Source of the DNA: an uncultured Collinsella sp.
Lineage (GTDB): Bacteria > Actinomycetota > Coriobacteriia > Coriobacteriales > Coriobacteriaceae
Direction: 5' to 3'
Assembly: GCA_900548265.1 (NCBI GenBank)
Contig: URKG01000031.1
Coordinates: 1 to 14,467 of the forward strand
DNA length: 14,467 nt
Part shown: piece by piece, positions 1 to 8,047 of the stretch
Layout: every line of letters begins with the position of its first letter
Numbering within the stretch: the stretch's first letter is position 1
Program-made: the position numbers and the translations under genes
The notes under the pieces: generated by a model
Told to the model about the DNA's origin: nothing
The model's database searches: none
What the model saw: only the letters and a program-made list of their open reading frames with translations

Positions 1-263
1 GCGCGAACGGTGCGCCTGTTTAGCGAAACTGGTGAAAAATAGATTGACGCTAACAACGTCCCCTCCATCGCGACGCAGGCCGGCTCCCCGGCCGCCGCGA
101 TCGCACCGGCGAGCGCCTCGTAGCCCGCCGCGTCGGCGGGGAACCGGCGGGACAGGACCCTGCGGCCCCTCCAGTCGAGGACGCACAGCCAGTGCGAGTC
201 GGCGTGGGTGTCGACCCCGCAGAAGACCGGCCAGCGGGCGCCGGGTGTCGATTCGGTTCTCAT
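1..263 (-). mobile_element. IS110-family transposase, N-terminal fragment (broken or cut by the window edge)
   Basis: Reading leftward from an ATG at 263, the product begins MRTESTPGARWPVFCGVDTH and continues through a region ending VAMEGT. This is the N-terminal RuvC-like DEDD domain of IS110 transposases. The first catalytic Asp is D18 (in CGVDTHADSHW) and the second acidic residue is E67 (in AMEGT). A GGAG ribosome site lies about 7 nt upstream. In the family, MEGT is normally followed by a Gly-Ser-Tyr-type stretch. Here, after codon 69 (base 57), the sequence becomes AT-richer and the protein no longer looks like a transposase, although the frame stays open to base 1. I infer a copy truncated near base 57. 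The rest of the DEDD domain and the C-terminal Tnp20 domain with its catalytic Ser are absent from the window. Family assignment is fairly sure; the status of the first 56 bases is not. Confidence 0.6.
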
Positions 264-719
264 GTCTCGCTCCGTTCTTTCCGTGCTCGCCTGGACCGGG
301 CAGACGGCACACTGACGGGGCGCGATAGAATGCGGTTGATCGGGTCCGCGGTATCGCTCCATGCTCCTATTAGGTCATGCGCCGGTATCGTCGCGCCGCG
401 GCCCGCGCGGGACATGTCAGGAAACGAGGGCAGCCCTGTGGGCGCCAGCGGAATGTGGGGTCACCGCGCGGTCCGCATCTGATGGTGTCGACGTCAATGG
501 TATACGGGTGCATCATCGACGTCTTCAATACAGAAGATATCAGTGCGGAATGTTTTCAAAACCAAGCCCGGCCCCGGCCTGCATTGACACAGCTGGCGGT
601 TCTTGGGCATCGCTTACTGGTGGGGTTCCTTGTCTGAGTTGGACTTAGTTGGTGGGACCACTCGTCTCGGTCGCTGTCCCGCGCCGTTCCGGCGCGGGAG
701 GCGCGCCACTGCGGGAGTG
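264..719. other. Intergenic stretch without a recognised gene, upstream of the IS110 fragment
   Basis: No frame here gives a recognisable protein. The part next to 263 should be the non-coding end of the IS110 element on the transposase 5' side, which in IS110-group elements encodes the bridge RNA. I cannot delimit such an RNA or find the outer end of the element. Local structure includes a direct repeat of TCGACGTC at 488-495 and 516-523. There is also a perfect 8-bp hairpin at 678-698 (CCCGCGCC, 5-nt loop, GGCGCGGG). That hairpin lies 22 bases downstream of the regulator stop codon on the minus strand, but it has no T-run, so it is at best a weak terminator. Confidence 0.3.
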
Positions 720-1109
720 CTAGTCGGTCATTGTTGGCGCCGAAGCACCGTCCCGTCCCAGCATCGCCCTCAGCTTCTCGAAGCTTTCCTCGCTTAGGCA
801 GTGCTCCATGTGGCAGCCCTCTTGCGACGCGACCTCAGCCGAAACACCCGCATCCTCCAGCAGCCCCACGAAAAAGCAGTGACGCTTCCACATTTGGCGA
901 GCGACCTCCAGACCACGCTCCGTCAGATGAACGTCGCGCTTGCCCATTTCGACATAGCCGCTGTTCTCCAGCGTCGCCATGGCTTTAGAGACGCTCGCCT
1001 TGGTTACGCCGAGGTACTCCGCAACGTCGATCGAGCGCACGATGACCTGACGTTCCGACAGAACGTAGATCGATTCGAGATAGTCTTCTCCGGATTCACG
1101 TAGGGCCAT
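720..1109 (-). CDS. DtxR/MntR-family metal-dependent transcriptional regulator, short form
   Basis: A 129-residue protein starting MALRESGEDYLESIYVLSER. The ATG at 1109 has an AAAGGCGG ribosome site just upstream. A longer frame reaches 1262, but its extra residues look like translated promoter. Residues 1-60 are the winged helix-turn-helix, with the recognition region around DVAEYLGVTKASVSKAMATL. Residues 65-115 are the dimerisation/metal-binding domain. By alignment from memory, the metal ligands are D9, E12, H77, C99, E102 and H103. D9 and E12 match MntR, while C99 matches the position where DtxR has Cys and MntR has Glu. The C-terminal SH3/FeoA-like domain of DtxR/IdeR is missing, as in MntR. 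It likely represses metal uptake or homeostasis genes when Mn2+ or Fe2+ is bound. No transporter is adjacent, so its targets are unknown. DtxR-box-like half-sites upstream suggest autoregulation. Family call sure; metal specificity open. Confidence 0.85.
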   Translation of the reverse strand: MALRESGEDYLESIYVLSERQVIVRSIDVAEYLGVTKASVSKAMATLENSGYVEMGKRDVHLTERGLEVARQMWKRHCFFVGLLEDAGVSAEVASQEGCHMEHCLSEESFEKLRAMLGRDGASAPTMTD

Positions 1110-1134
1110 GGGCCGCCTTTCGCGATGATTGCTA

Positions 1135-1216
1135 GTTAGCCTTTGGATACTTTCCACGGCTAACTTTACCGCAAAAGTTGCCCATGTCTTACTACTTTGT
1201 CTAAAAGTTAGCCGTG
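1135..1216. promoter_or_regulatory. Putative DtxR-type operator region, three half-sites
   Basis: GTTAGCC occurs at 1135-1141 and 1207-1213, and its reverse complement GGCTAAC at 1158-1164. The two right-hand copies form a perfect 13-bp inverted repeat: CACGGCTAACTTT at 1155-1167 and AAAGTTAGCCGTG at 1204-1216. GTTAGCC is the left half of the classical DtxR/IdeR box (TTAGGTTAGCCTAACCTAA, from memory). The sites lie in the leader/promoter region of the DtxR-type gene that starts at 1109. The natural inference is metal-dependent autoregulation. I could not place a convincing -35/-10 pair. Confidence 0.5.
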
Positions 1217-1237
1217 TTTCACAAAACGTGCGGGACG

Positions 1238-1273
1238 AAAACAAAATGGAGACGCCCCGCAAGGAGTGTCCCC
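1238..1273 (-). terminator. Intrinsic terminator after the HAD gene
   Basis: On the minus strand an 11-bp stem (1263-1273 with 1248-1258, one mismatch and two G-T wobbles) closes a TTGC loop. It is followed by ATTTTGTTTT at 1247-1238. It sits 24 bases past the stop codon of the HAD phosphatase and before the regulator's promoter region, so it separates the two units. Confidence 0.7.
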
Positions 1274-1296
1274 AGGCGCCGGGTGCCGGCCCGCAG

Positions 1297-2067
1297 TTAC
1301 ATCAATCCAAAGTGCTTCGCGGCGTTGTAGATGCCGTCGTCGTCCACGGCAGTCGTCACATAGGTCGCCGCAGCTTTCACCGTGTCCTGTGCGTTGCCCA
1401 TGGCCACACTCGTGCCCACGGCGGCAAACATCGACAGGTCGTTCTCGCCGTCGCCAAAGGCAATCGCCTCGCTCGCGTCGATACCAAGCCGCTCGAGCGT
1501 CGCCGCCACGCCCAGGTCCTTGCCGCCGTTAGCGGGAATAATGTCGCAGAACAGGTCGCACCAGCGCGTGGTGAGCGAATGCGACACGGCGTCGGTCACG
1601 ATATGTTCGTCGGCCGGGTCCACAAAGGCGCAGAACTGGTAGACCGGTGCGTCAAAGGCGTGCTCAAACGGCTCCTCGTGGTAGACGATTCCCGCGTTGC
1701 TGCCAGCCGTCACCACGCGCTCGGACAGGCGGTTCACAAACGAGTTCTCGCCCTGCATGCACAGCGAGTCATAGCGCCCCTGCGCCACCTGGTCCACAAT
1801 CACCGCAACGTCGTCCGGATCGATCGGACAGCTGCGGTAAACCCCCTCGGCATCAAAACAGTGCTGACCCGAGAGCGTAATGTACGCATCCCAGCCCAGG
1901 TCGAACAGCCAGTCCGGCATCTGGTAGGTCGGGCGACCCGTGGCGATCACGCATGCGATCCCCTGCTCGTGAAAGCTGTCGAGCACCTGCTGCGCCGACG
2001 CCGGAATCCGGTGAGTCTTAAAGCTCAGCAGCGTGCCGTCGATATCGAAAAACGCGGCTTTGATCAT
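1297..2067 (-). CDS. Cof-type HAD-superfamily phosphatase (class IIB)
   Basis: 256 residues, starting MIKAAFFDIDGTLLSF. All four HAD motifs are visible: motif I DIDGT with nucleophile D8 and acid/base D10; motif II ATGRP around 42-46; motif III Lys K183 in GGKDLG; motif IV GDGEND at 205-210 with the Mg2+-binding acids. The large insert between motifs II and III is the IIB (Cof) cap. Such enzymes dephosphorylate sugar phosphates, flavin or pyridoxal phosphates in the cytoplasm; the substrate cannot be read from sequence. The start lies 6 nt past the ABC-F stop codon and its GAGGAG ribosome site spans that stop. The two genes are therefore surely co-transcribed and probably translationally coupled. 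The transcript ends at the terminator just downstream. Confidence 0.85.
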   Translation of the reverse strand: MIKAAFFDIDGTLLSFKTHRIPASAQQVLDSFHEQGIACVIATGRPTYQMPDWLFDLGWDAYITLSGQHCFDAEGVYRSCPIDPDDVAVIVDQVAQGRYDSLCMQGENSFVNRLSERVVTAGSNAGIVYHEEPFEHAFDAPVYQFCAFVDPADEHIVTDAVSHSLTTRWCDLFCDIIPANGGKDLGVAATLERLGIDASEAIAFGDGENDLSMFAAVGTSVAMGNAQDTVKAAATYVTTAVDDDGIYNAAKHFGLM

Positions 2068-2073
2068 CCTCGT

Positions 2074-3933
2074 CTACTCCTCGCCCTCGAGCTTTTCGCT
2101 CGCCTCGAGCCACGCCATCTCCAGCTCGTCCATGGCGGCGTGAGCCTCGTCGATCTTTGCCTGCTGCTCGCCGAGCGCCGTGTAGTTGGTGGGATCGACT
2201 TGGGCCATTGCTGCCTCGGCCTCCTCAACGCGGGCGCGCTGCGTCTCCATCTTGCGCTCGAGCGAACTCACCTCGCGGCGGAGCTTCTGGCGCTCGGCGT
2301 TGGACAGGCCGTTGGGCTGACCGCTCGACTTGGGCTTTTCGGCCGCAGCTGCCGCGGCACCGGTGTCAAACGTGCCGGTCTTGGCGCTCGGCGCGCCCAC
2401 GGGCTCGCCCTCGGCGGTGGCGTTGCACAGGCGCAGGTACTGGTCCACGCCACCGGGCATATGCGTCAGGTGGCCGTCGAGCAGCGCCCACTGCTGGTCG
2501 GTCACGCGCTCCATCAAAAAGCGGTCGTGCGTCACCAGGATCAGCGTGCCGGGCCAGCCGTCGAGCAGATCCTCGACAATCGCCAGCATGTCGGTATCCA
2601 GGTCGTTGCCGGGCTCGTCCAGGATGAGCACGTTGGGCTCGTCCAGGATTGTCAGTAGCAGCGACAGGCGACGGCGCTGGCCGCCCGAAAGATCGCCGAT
2701 GCGACTCCAGAGCTGCTGCGTCGTAAAGCCCAGACGCTCGCAGAGCTTCTCGGGCGAAGTCTCCTTGCCGTCGATGACGTAGTACTTCTTATAGTTGCTG
2801 AGCACCTCTCGGATCGTGTCGCCCATGTAGGGTTCGAGCTCCTCGAGCTGCTGCGACAGCACGCCAAAGCGCACTGTCTGGCCAATCTTCACGCGGCCGC
2901 GCGTGGGTTCAATCTTGCCCTGGATCACGCCGAGCAGCGTCGACTTGCCGGCACCGTTCTCGCCCAGCAGGCCATAGCGGTCGCCCGCACCAATGAGCCA
3001 GGTCACGTCAGAGAGCACCTGCTTGGGCGCGCCATCGGTATCCGCATAGCCGGCGTCCACGTCGACCACATCGATAACCTGCTTGCCCAGGCGGCTCACG
3101 GCTAGGCGCTTGAGCTCCAGCTCGTCACGCACGGGAGGCACGTCGGCGATCAGCTCACGAGCAGCCTCAACGCGAAACTTGGGCTTGGTGGAGCGCGCCT
3201 GGGCACCGCGGCTCAGCCACGCGAGCTCCTTGCGCGCCATGTTGCTACGACGCTCCTCGGTGACGGCGGCCATGCGGTCGCGCTCCACGCGCTGCAGGAT
3301 ATATGCGGAGTAACCGCCCTCGAAGGGATCGACCTGGCCGTCGTGGACCTCCCACATACTGGTACAGACCTCGTCCAAGAACCAGCGGTCGTGCGTGACC
3401 ACGAGCATCGCGCCCTGGCCGCGCTGCCAGCGGGCCTTTAAGTGACGCGCGAGCCAGTTGATGGTGCGCATGTCCAGGTGGTTGGTGGGCTCGTCGAGCA
3501 TGAGCACGTCGTAGTCGCCGATCAGCAGGCGCGCGAGGTCCACGCGACGGCGCTGGCCGCCCGAAAGCTCGCCCACCGTGCCCTCCCAGGGCACATCGCT
3601 AATAAGGCCGGCCAGAATCTGGCGCGTACGCGGGCTCGAGGCCCACTCGTATTCGGGCGTGTCACCGACGACGGCATGATGCACGGTGTCGGTATCGACC
3701 AGGTTATCCTTTTGGCCGAGCAATCCAATCGTCGTGTCGCGGCGGTGCGTCACGCGCCCGTCATCGGGCTCCAGCGTGCCGGCGAGCACGCTCAGCAGCG
3801 TCGACTTGCCGTCGCCGTTTTTACCGACAATACCAATACGGTCGCCCTCGCCCACGCCGAGCGTAACGCTATCGAAAATATGCTTGGTGGGAAACTCTAG
3901 GCTGACGGAATCGCATCCCAAAAGAATCGCCAT
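2074..3933 (-). CDS. ABC-F family ATPase, Uup-like, with C-terminal coiled coil
   Basis: 619 residues, starting MAILLGCDSVSLEF at 3933 after a good AAGGAG site; an upstream in-frame start at 4047 lacks support. There are two ABC domains and no membrane segments. Domain 1: Walker A GKNGDGKST at 37-45, signature LSGGQ at 123-127, Walker B LMLDEPTNHLD ending at 154, switch His 181. The inter-domain linker (P-site tRNA interaction motif region) spans about 205-285. Domain 2: Walker A GENGAGKST at 324-332, LSGGQ at 415-419, LILDEP at 436-441, His 469. A low-complexity Ala/Lys stretch near 520-545 leads into a charged coiled coil at about 545-615, the C-terminal domain typical of Uup and related proteins. 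Family members bind the ribosome E-site and rescue or modulate translation; some confer antibiotic resistance by target protection. The housekeeping-style context favours a general translation factor over resistance. A -10-like TATCAT lies at 3969-3974. The gene leads a two-gene operon with the HAD phosphatase. Confidence 0.88.
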   Translation of the reverse strand: MAILLGCDSVSLEFPTKHIFDSVTLGVGEGDRIGIVGKNGDGKSTLLSVLAGTLEPDDGRVTHRRDTTIGLLGQKDNLVDTDTVHHAVVGDTPEYEWASSPRTRQILAGLISDVPWEGTVGELSGGQRRRVDLARLLIGDYDVLMLDEPTNHLDMRTINWLARHLKARWQRGQGAMLVVTHDRWFLDEVCTSMWEVHDGQVDPFEGGYSAYILQRVERDRMAAVTEERRSNMARKELAWLSRGAQARSTKPKFRVEAARELIADVPPVRDELELKRLAVSRLGKQVIDVVDVDAGYADTDGAPKQVLSDVTWLIGAGDRYGLLGENGAGKSTLLGVIQGKIEPTRGRVKIGQTVRFGVLSQQLEELEPYMGDTIREVLSNYKKYYVIDGKETSPEKLCERLGFTTQQLWSRIGDLSGGQRRRLSLLLTILDEPNVLILDEPGNDLDTDMLAIVEDLLDGWPGTLILVTHDRFLMERVTDQQWALLDGHLTHMPGGVDQYLRLCNATAEGEPVGAPSAKTGTFDTGAAAAAAEKPKSSGQPNGLSNAERQKLRREVSSLERKMETQRARVEEAEAAMAQVDPTNYTALGEQQAKIDEAHAAMDELEMAWLEASEKLEGEE

Positions 3934-4003
3934 ATGCCCTGCTCCTTCGTAGAAATTCAACGTTGTCCATGATAGCAGCGAAAAGGCAGGCCGCACACGA
4001 CAC

Positions 4004-4040
4004 AAAAAGGCGGGCCATCTCCCACAAGAGATGACCCGCC
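4004..4040 (-). terminator. Strong intrinsic terminator of the pst operon
   Basis: A 13-bp stem with a single G-T wobble (4028-4040 with 4009-4021) and a 6-nt loop is followed on the minus strand by TTTTT at 4008-4004. It lies 56 bases past the pstB stop codon. A second inverted repeat, CCCGCGG at 4053-4059 with CCGCGGG at 4072-4078, lies between it and pstB. Confidence 0.85.
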
Positions 4041-4096
4041 TCTCCAATCAGTCCCGCGGCAACCGTGGCCACCGCGGGCCTCAAGCATGTCCCGGA

Positions 4097-4965
<869 letters not shown>

Positions 4966-4969
<4 letters not shown>

Positions 4970-5892
4970 TCGGCCGTCATCCTTCTTGCCAGTTGCTTGC
5001 CCACGATACGGGCGACTACGTTAAACAGCAGCACGCAAATCATCAGCAGCGCCGCGGTGCCCCAAACAATCTGCTGGGCCTCGGGGCTGCCCTCGCCATA
5101 GATCTTGTAGATGTGCACGGCGAGCGACTCGCCGGGACGGAACACGTTCCAAGCGCAGGTGGGGCTCGACAGGTTAAAGCTCAAGAAGTTCAGGCGAACC
5201 GGCGAGCTCATACCCGAGGTAAAAAGCAGTGCTGCGGCCTCGCCAAACACGCGACCGGCCGAAAGCACGATGCCCGTCACGATGGCAGGCATGGCCTCGG
5301 GGATCAGGATGTGCAGCGTGGCCTCCCAGCGAGTGAGGCCCATGGCCAGGCACGCATCGCGCTGGGCCTGCGGCACGTCCTCGAGCGCCTGCTGGATCAC
5401 GCGCACCAGGATGGGGATGTTGAACATGGTGAGCGCGACGGCGCCGGAGATGATGGAGTACTTCCAGCCCAGCTGCACCGAGAACACCAGAAAACCGAAC
5501 ATGCCGACGACGATGGAAGGCAGCGAGGACAACGTCTCGATGGCGGTGGAGGCGATGTCGCGGATGGGTCCGTCCGGCGCGTACTCAACCAAAAAGACCG
5601 CTCCGCCCAGGCTGATGGGCACCGAGATGATCAGGGTGATCAGCAGCAGGTAGAACGAGTCGAACAGCTGGTAGAGCACGCCGCCCTGCGTTCCGTTGGC
5701 GCGCGACGGCTCCGTGAGAAAGCCCGGCTGGAACAGCGTCGAGATGCCCTCGAACAGGATATAGGCCACCATGGAGACGACGATGAGCATGACGATGGCG
5801 ACGATCGCCGTCAACACGCCCGTGGCGAAGCGGTCCTGCTTTTGGACACGCCCGAGCCTCGCCTCGTCGATGTGGATACGCGTGCTAGCCAC
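4966..5892 (-). CDS. pstA: Phosphate ABC transporter permease PstA
   Basis: 308 residues; one of two membrane subunits of the PstSCAB importer. It has a cytoplasmic N-terminus and a first membrane helix at about 24-48. Further helices lie near 78-103, 120-140, 145-165, 200-220 and the C-terminus. The cytoplasmic EAA loop that contacts PstB spans about 176-205 and includes AQRDACLAMGLTRWEATLH. The start codon is GTG at 5892, inside the pstC end (8-nt overlap, pstC stop TAG at 5887-5885). The next Met lies too deep in the first helix to be the start. The stop overlaps the pstB start as ATGA. Both overlaps indicate coupled, stoichiometric translation. Confidence 0.94.
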
Positions 5893-6793
5893 GAGCCTTC
5901 GCCCCCTTGCGGCCGATAAGGTGGATGATCAGGATGAAGATGAGACTCATGCCCATCAGCAGCAGGCCGAGCGCCCACAGAACATCGTCTTGGGCCGAGC
6001 CCTCGGCATAGACTGCCATGGACGTGGTGAGCGTGGTGGTGATGGTCGAAGCCGGCGACAGCAGCGACGTCGGCATGGCCTCGATGCCGCCGATGACCAT
6101 GCGCACGGCGAGCGTCTCGCCAAAGGCGCGGGTCATGCCCAAGATAACCGCGGTCATGAGCGACGGCATGGCGGACTTGAGCACCACGTGCCAGATGGTC
6201 TGCCAGCGGGTGTAGCCCAGCGCGAGCGAGCCCTGGCGGTAGCCGTCGGGCACGGCGCGCAGGCCATCGACCGAAAGCGTGGTCATCGTCGGCAGAATCA
6301 TGACCGCCAGCACGATGGCGCCGGGCAAGATGCCCAGGCCCGTGCTCACGTGGAAAACGCTCTTCATAAGACCGACGACAACGTGAAAGCCGATCAAGCC
6401 AAAGACGACCGAGGGAATACCGGTCAAAAGCTCAATAAGCGGCTGAAAAACCTTGGAACCAAACTTAGGCTGGATCTCGACCGCAAAGATGGCAGAGCCG
6501 ATGGCGATGGGCAGCGCGATGAGCGTGGAGAGCACCATGACCGCAAACGAGGTGACGATCAGGGGCAGGGCGCCGGTATAGGGCAGGCCGTTTTCGGCTG
6601 TGTTGGCCAGGTCCCACTTGGTGCCGGTGAAAAACTCGACGACCGAGACGCCGTCCTTGACAAAAGCCGAGAGGCCCTTTTGGGCGACCATAAAGATGAG
6701 CGCGGCAACGACAAGCGTCACGAGCGCTACGCACGCGCCCGTGACGCCCAGGCCCACGTTCTCAAGGTCGCGCTTTGGCAGCTGTTTTGCCAT
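5885..6793 (-). CDS. pstC: Phosphate ABC transporter permease PstC
   Basis: 302 residues; partner permease to PstA. The first membrane helix is about 13-37, followed by a periplasmic-side loop (DLANTAENGLPYTGALPL) and further hydrophobic helices near 75-105, 120-145, 155-175, 205-225 and 270-295. The EAA loop lies at about 183-214 (DGYRQGSLALGYTRWQTIWH). The IPSVVFGLIGF segment near 126-136 is characteristic of PstC. The ATG at 6793 follows a GGAAAGG ribosome site. It sits 24 nt downstream of the pstS stop codon, as expected in a pstSCAB operon. Confidence 0.95.
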   Translation of the reverse strand: MAKQLPKRDLENVGLGVTGACVALVTLVVAALIFMVAQKGLSAFVKDGVSVVEFFTGTKWDLANTAENGLPYTGALPLIVTSFAVMVLSTLIALPIAIGSAIFAVEIQPKFGSKVFQPLIELLTGIPSVVFGLIGFHVVVGLMKSVFHVSTGLGILPGAIVLAVMILPTMTTLSVDGLRAVPDGYRQGSLALGYTRWQTIWHVVLKSAMPSLMTAVILGMTRAFGETLAVRMVIGGIEAMPTSLLSPASTITTTLTTSMAVYAEGSAQDDVLWALGLLLMGMSLIFILIIHLIGRKGAKARG

Positions 6794-6817
6794 TGCAAAC
6801 CTTTCCGGGGCGATTAC

Positions 6818-7759
6818 TTATTTAGCAGAGACCTTGCCGCTGGCGTCCTTGACGACCTTCATGGCAGAGACGGGGATGAAGCCCTGCTCCTCGACGAGCT
6901 TGCCCTGGACGTCGTCGGAAAGCATGAACTCCAGGAAGGCCTTGGTGGCCTCGTCGGCGTCCTTGGAGCAGTACATGTGCTCGGTAGCCCAGATCTTGAA
7001 GGAGTCATCAGTGACATTCTTGCTCTTGGGCTCGACGCCCTCGACCTTGATGGCGTTGAACTTGGAGTCATCGAAGTGCGAGAAGTCGAGGTAGGAGATG
7101 GCGTTATCGGTGCTGCCCATCTGAGTCTGGACGTCGCCGGACTTGTCGAGCTCGGCGTCGCCCTTAAAGTCGACGGCCTCGTCGCCAAAGACGGCGGCCT
7201 CGAAGGTGGCGCGGGTGCCGGAGCCGGCCTTGCGGTTGAGGACGACGATGGTGGCGTCGTCGCCGCCGACCTCCTTCCAGTTGGTGATCTGGCCAGAGAA
7301 GATGCCCTTGAGCTGCTCGAGGGACAGGTCGTCGACCGTCACGTTCTTGGAGACGACGGGACCCATGCCCACGACGGCAACCTCGTGGTCGACGAGGTTC
7401 TTGACCTGGTCGGCCTCGAGCTTGGTCTCGGCGAAGACGTCGGAGTTACCGATGGTGACGGTGCCTGCGGCGACAGCGGTCAGACCCTTGCCCGAACCGT
7501 TGCCCGAGCCGGAAACGGAGACGTCCGGGTTGGCATCCATGAACTTCTCGGCAGCAGCCTCGACGAGAGCCTGGAACGAGGAGGCACCGTCGTAGGTCAC
7601 CTCGCCGGAGACGGACTCGGCAGTAGCAGCGGCGCTACCCTTGTCGGCGGCGTCGGATGCGCCGGAGCCGCCGCAACCAACGAGACCGAGACCGACGATG
7701 CTGGCAAAACCACCAGCGAGGCCGAGGAACTGACGACGAGAATAAGCCTGATCGAGCAT
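6818..7759 (-). CDS. pstS: Phosphate-binding lipoprotein PstS
   Basis: 313 residues, starting MLDQAYSRRQFLGLAGGFAS. The ATG at 7759 is preceded by AAAGGAAG at good spacing; an upstream in-frame extension to 7849 has no ribosome site and would bury the signal peptide. The signal combines a twin-arginine motif (SRRQFL, 7-12) with a lipobox LVGC at 26-29. This predicts export of a folded protein by Tat and lipid attachment at C29, followed by a Gly/Ser/Ala-rich tether. The mature part has the PstS phosphate-contact segments GSGNGSGKG at 84-92, IGNSD at 103-107 and KAGSGTRATF at 177-186. It delivers phosphate to PstCA. It is the first gene of the operon. A perfect 7-bp hairpin (7785-7801) lies in the presumed 5' leader just ahead of the ribosome site. 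Confidence 0.95.
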   Translation of the reverse strand: MLDQAYSRRQFLGLAGGFASIVGLGLVGCGGSGASDAADKGSAAATAESVSGEVTYDGASSFQALVEAAAEKFMDANPDVSVSGSGNGSGKGLTAVAAGTVTIGNSDVFAETKLEADQVKNLVDHEVAVVGMGPVVSKNVTVDDLSLEQLKGIFSGQITNWKEVGGDDATIVVLNRKAGSGTRATFEAAVFGDEAVDFKGDAELDKSGDVQTQMGSTDNAISYLDFSHFDDSKFNAIKVEGVEPKSKNVTDDSFKIWATEHMYCSKDADEATKAFLEFMLSDDVQGKLVEEQGFIPVSAMKVVKDASGKVSAK

Positions 7760-7869
7760 GATCTTCCTTTCGTACATGCGACTCGCGGGCACCCTGCCCG
7801 CTTTGCTGTTTGGAAAGATACGACCCCGACCGGGCAGCGCCCGCGCCAACTGCGGTTTTTTACGGGCAT

Positions 7870-7920
7870 CTGATAGACCCTTACCGCAAGCTCTGTCCAG
7901 CCTTTACAAACGGATAACAA
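7870..7920 (-). promoter_or_regulatory. Candidate pst promoter with Pho-box-like direct repeat
   Basis: On the minus strand, TGGACA (7899-7894), 18 nt, then TATCAG (7875-7870) is a plausible -35/-10 pair upstream of pstS. Just upstream, TTGTTA (7920-7915) and TTGTAA (7909-7904) repeat with 11-bp spacing. That is the periodicity and position expected for PhoB/PhoP-type boxes. The match to any consensus is loose, so this is tentative. Confidence 0.3.
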
Positions 7921-7988
7921 TCCAGCGCCGAACATGGCGCACCTTTTACACCAAAGGAACGTCCCCAATGACTACCCCACCGCAACAG

Positions 7989-8015
7989 AAAAAGCCCGGG
8001 CCGAAGCACCGGGCT
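7989..8015 (-). terminator. Intrinsic terminator of the HAD-dipeptidase unit
   Basis: On the minus strand, AGCCCGG plus GC (one bulged T) pairs with GCCCGGGCT around a TTCG tetraloop, followed by TTTTT at 7993-7989. It ends transcripts from the dipeptidase before the pst promoter. Confidence 0.8.
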
Positions 8016-8047
8016 CGTAATGCAAGTTTGTATCCAAGCAGGATATA

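Noticed and set aside
192..648. Several overlapping plus-strand frames of 86-98 residues
   Set aside because: They are Arg/Pro/Ser-rich, overlap each other and the IS110 fragment, and have no ribosome sites or recognisable domains.
678..698. 8-bp GC hairpin after the DtxR-type gene as a terminator
   Set aside because: The stem is perfect but no T-run follows on the minus strand, so I did not list it as a terminator on its own.
1129..2658. 509-residue plus-strand open frame
   Set aside because: It lies antisense to the HAD and ABC-F genes, is rich in His/Arg/Val/Leu as expected from the mirror of GC-rich codons, and has no recognisable motif or ribosome site.
7826..7862. Plus-strand hairpin followed by TTTTTT (terminator-like)
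   Set aside because: The stem before the T-run is only 4 bp and no plus-strand gene precedes it; it lies in the pstS leader/promoter region.
5771..7873. 700-residue plus-strand open frame
   Set aside because: It is antisense to pstA, pstC and pstS, with low-complexity Asp/Gly/Val-rich repeats typical of shadow frames.
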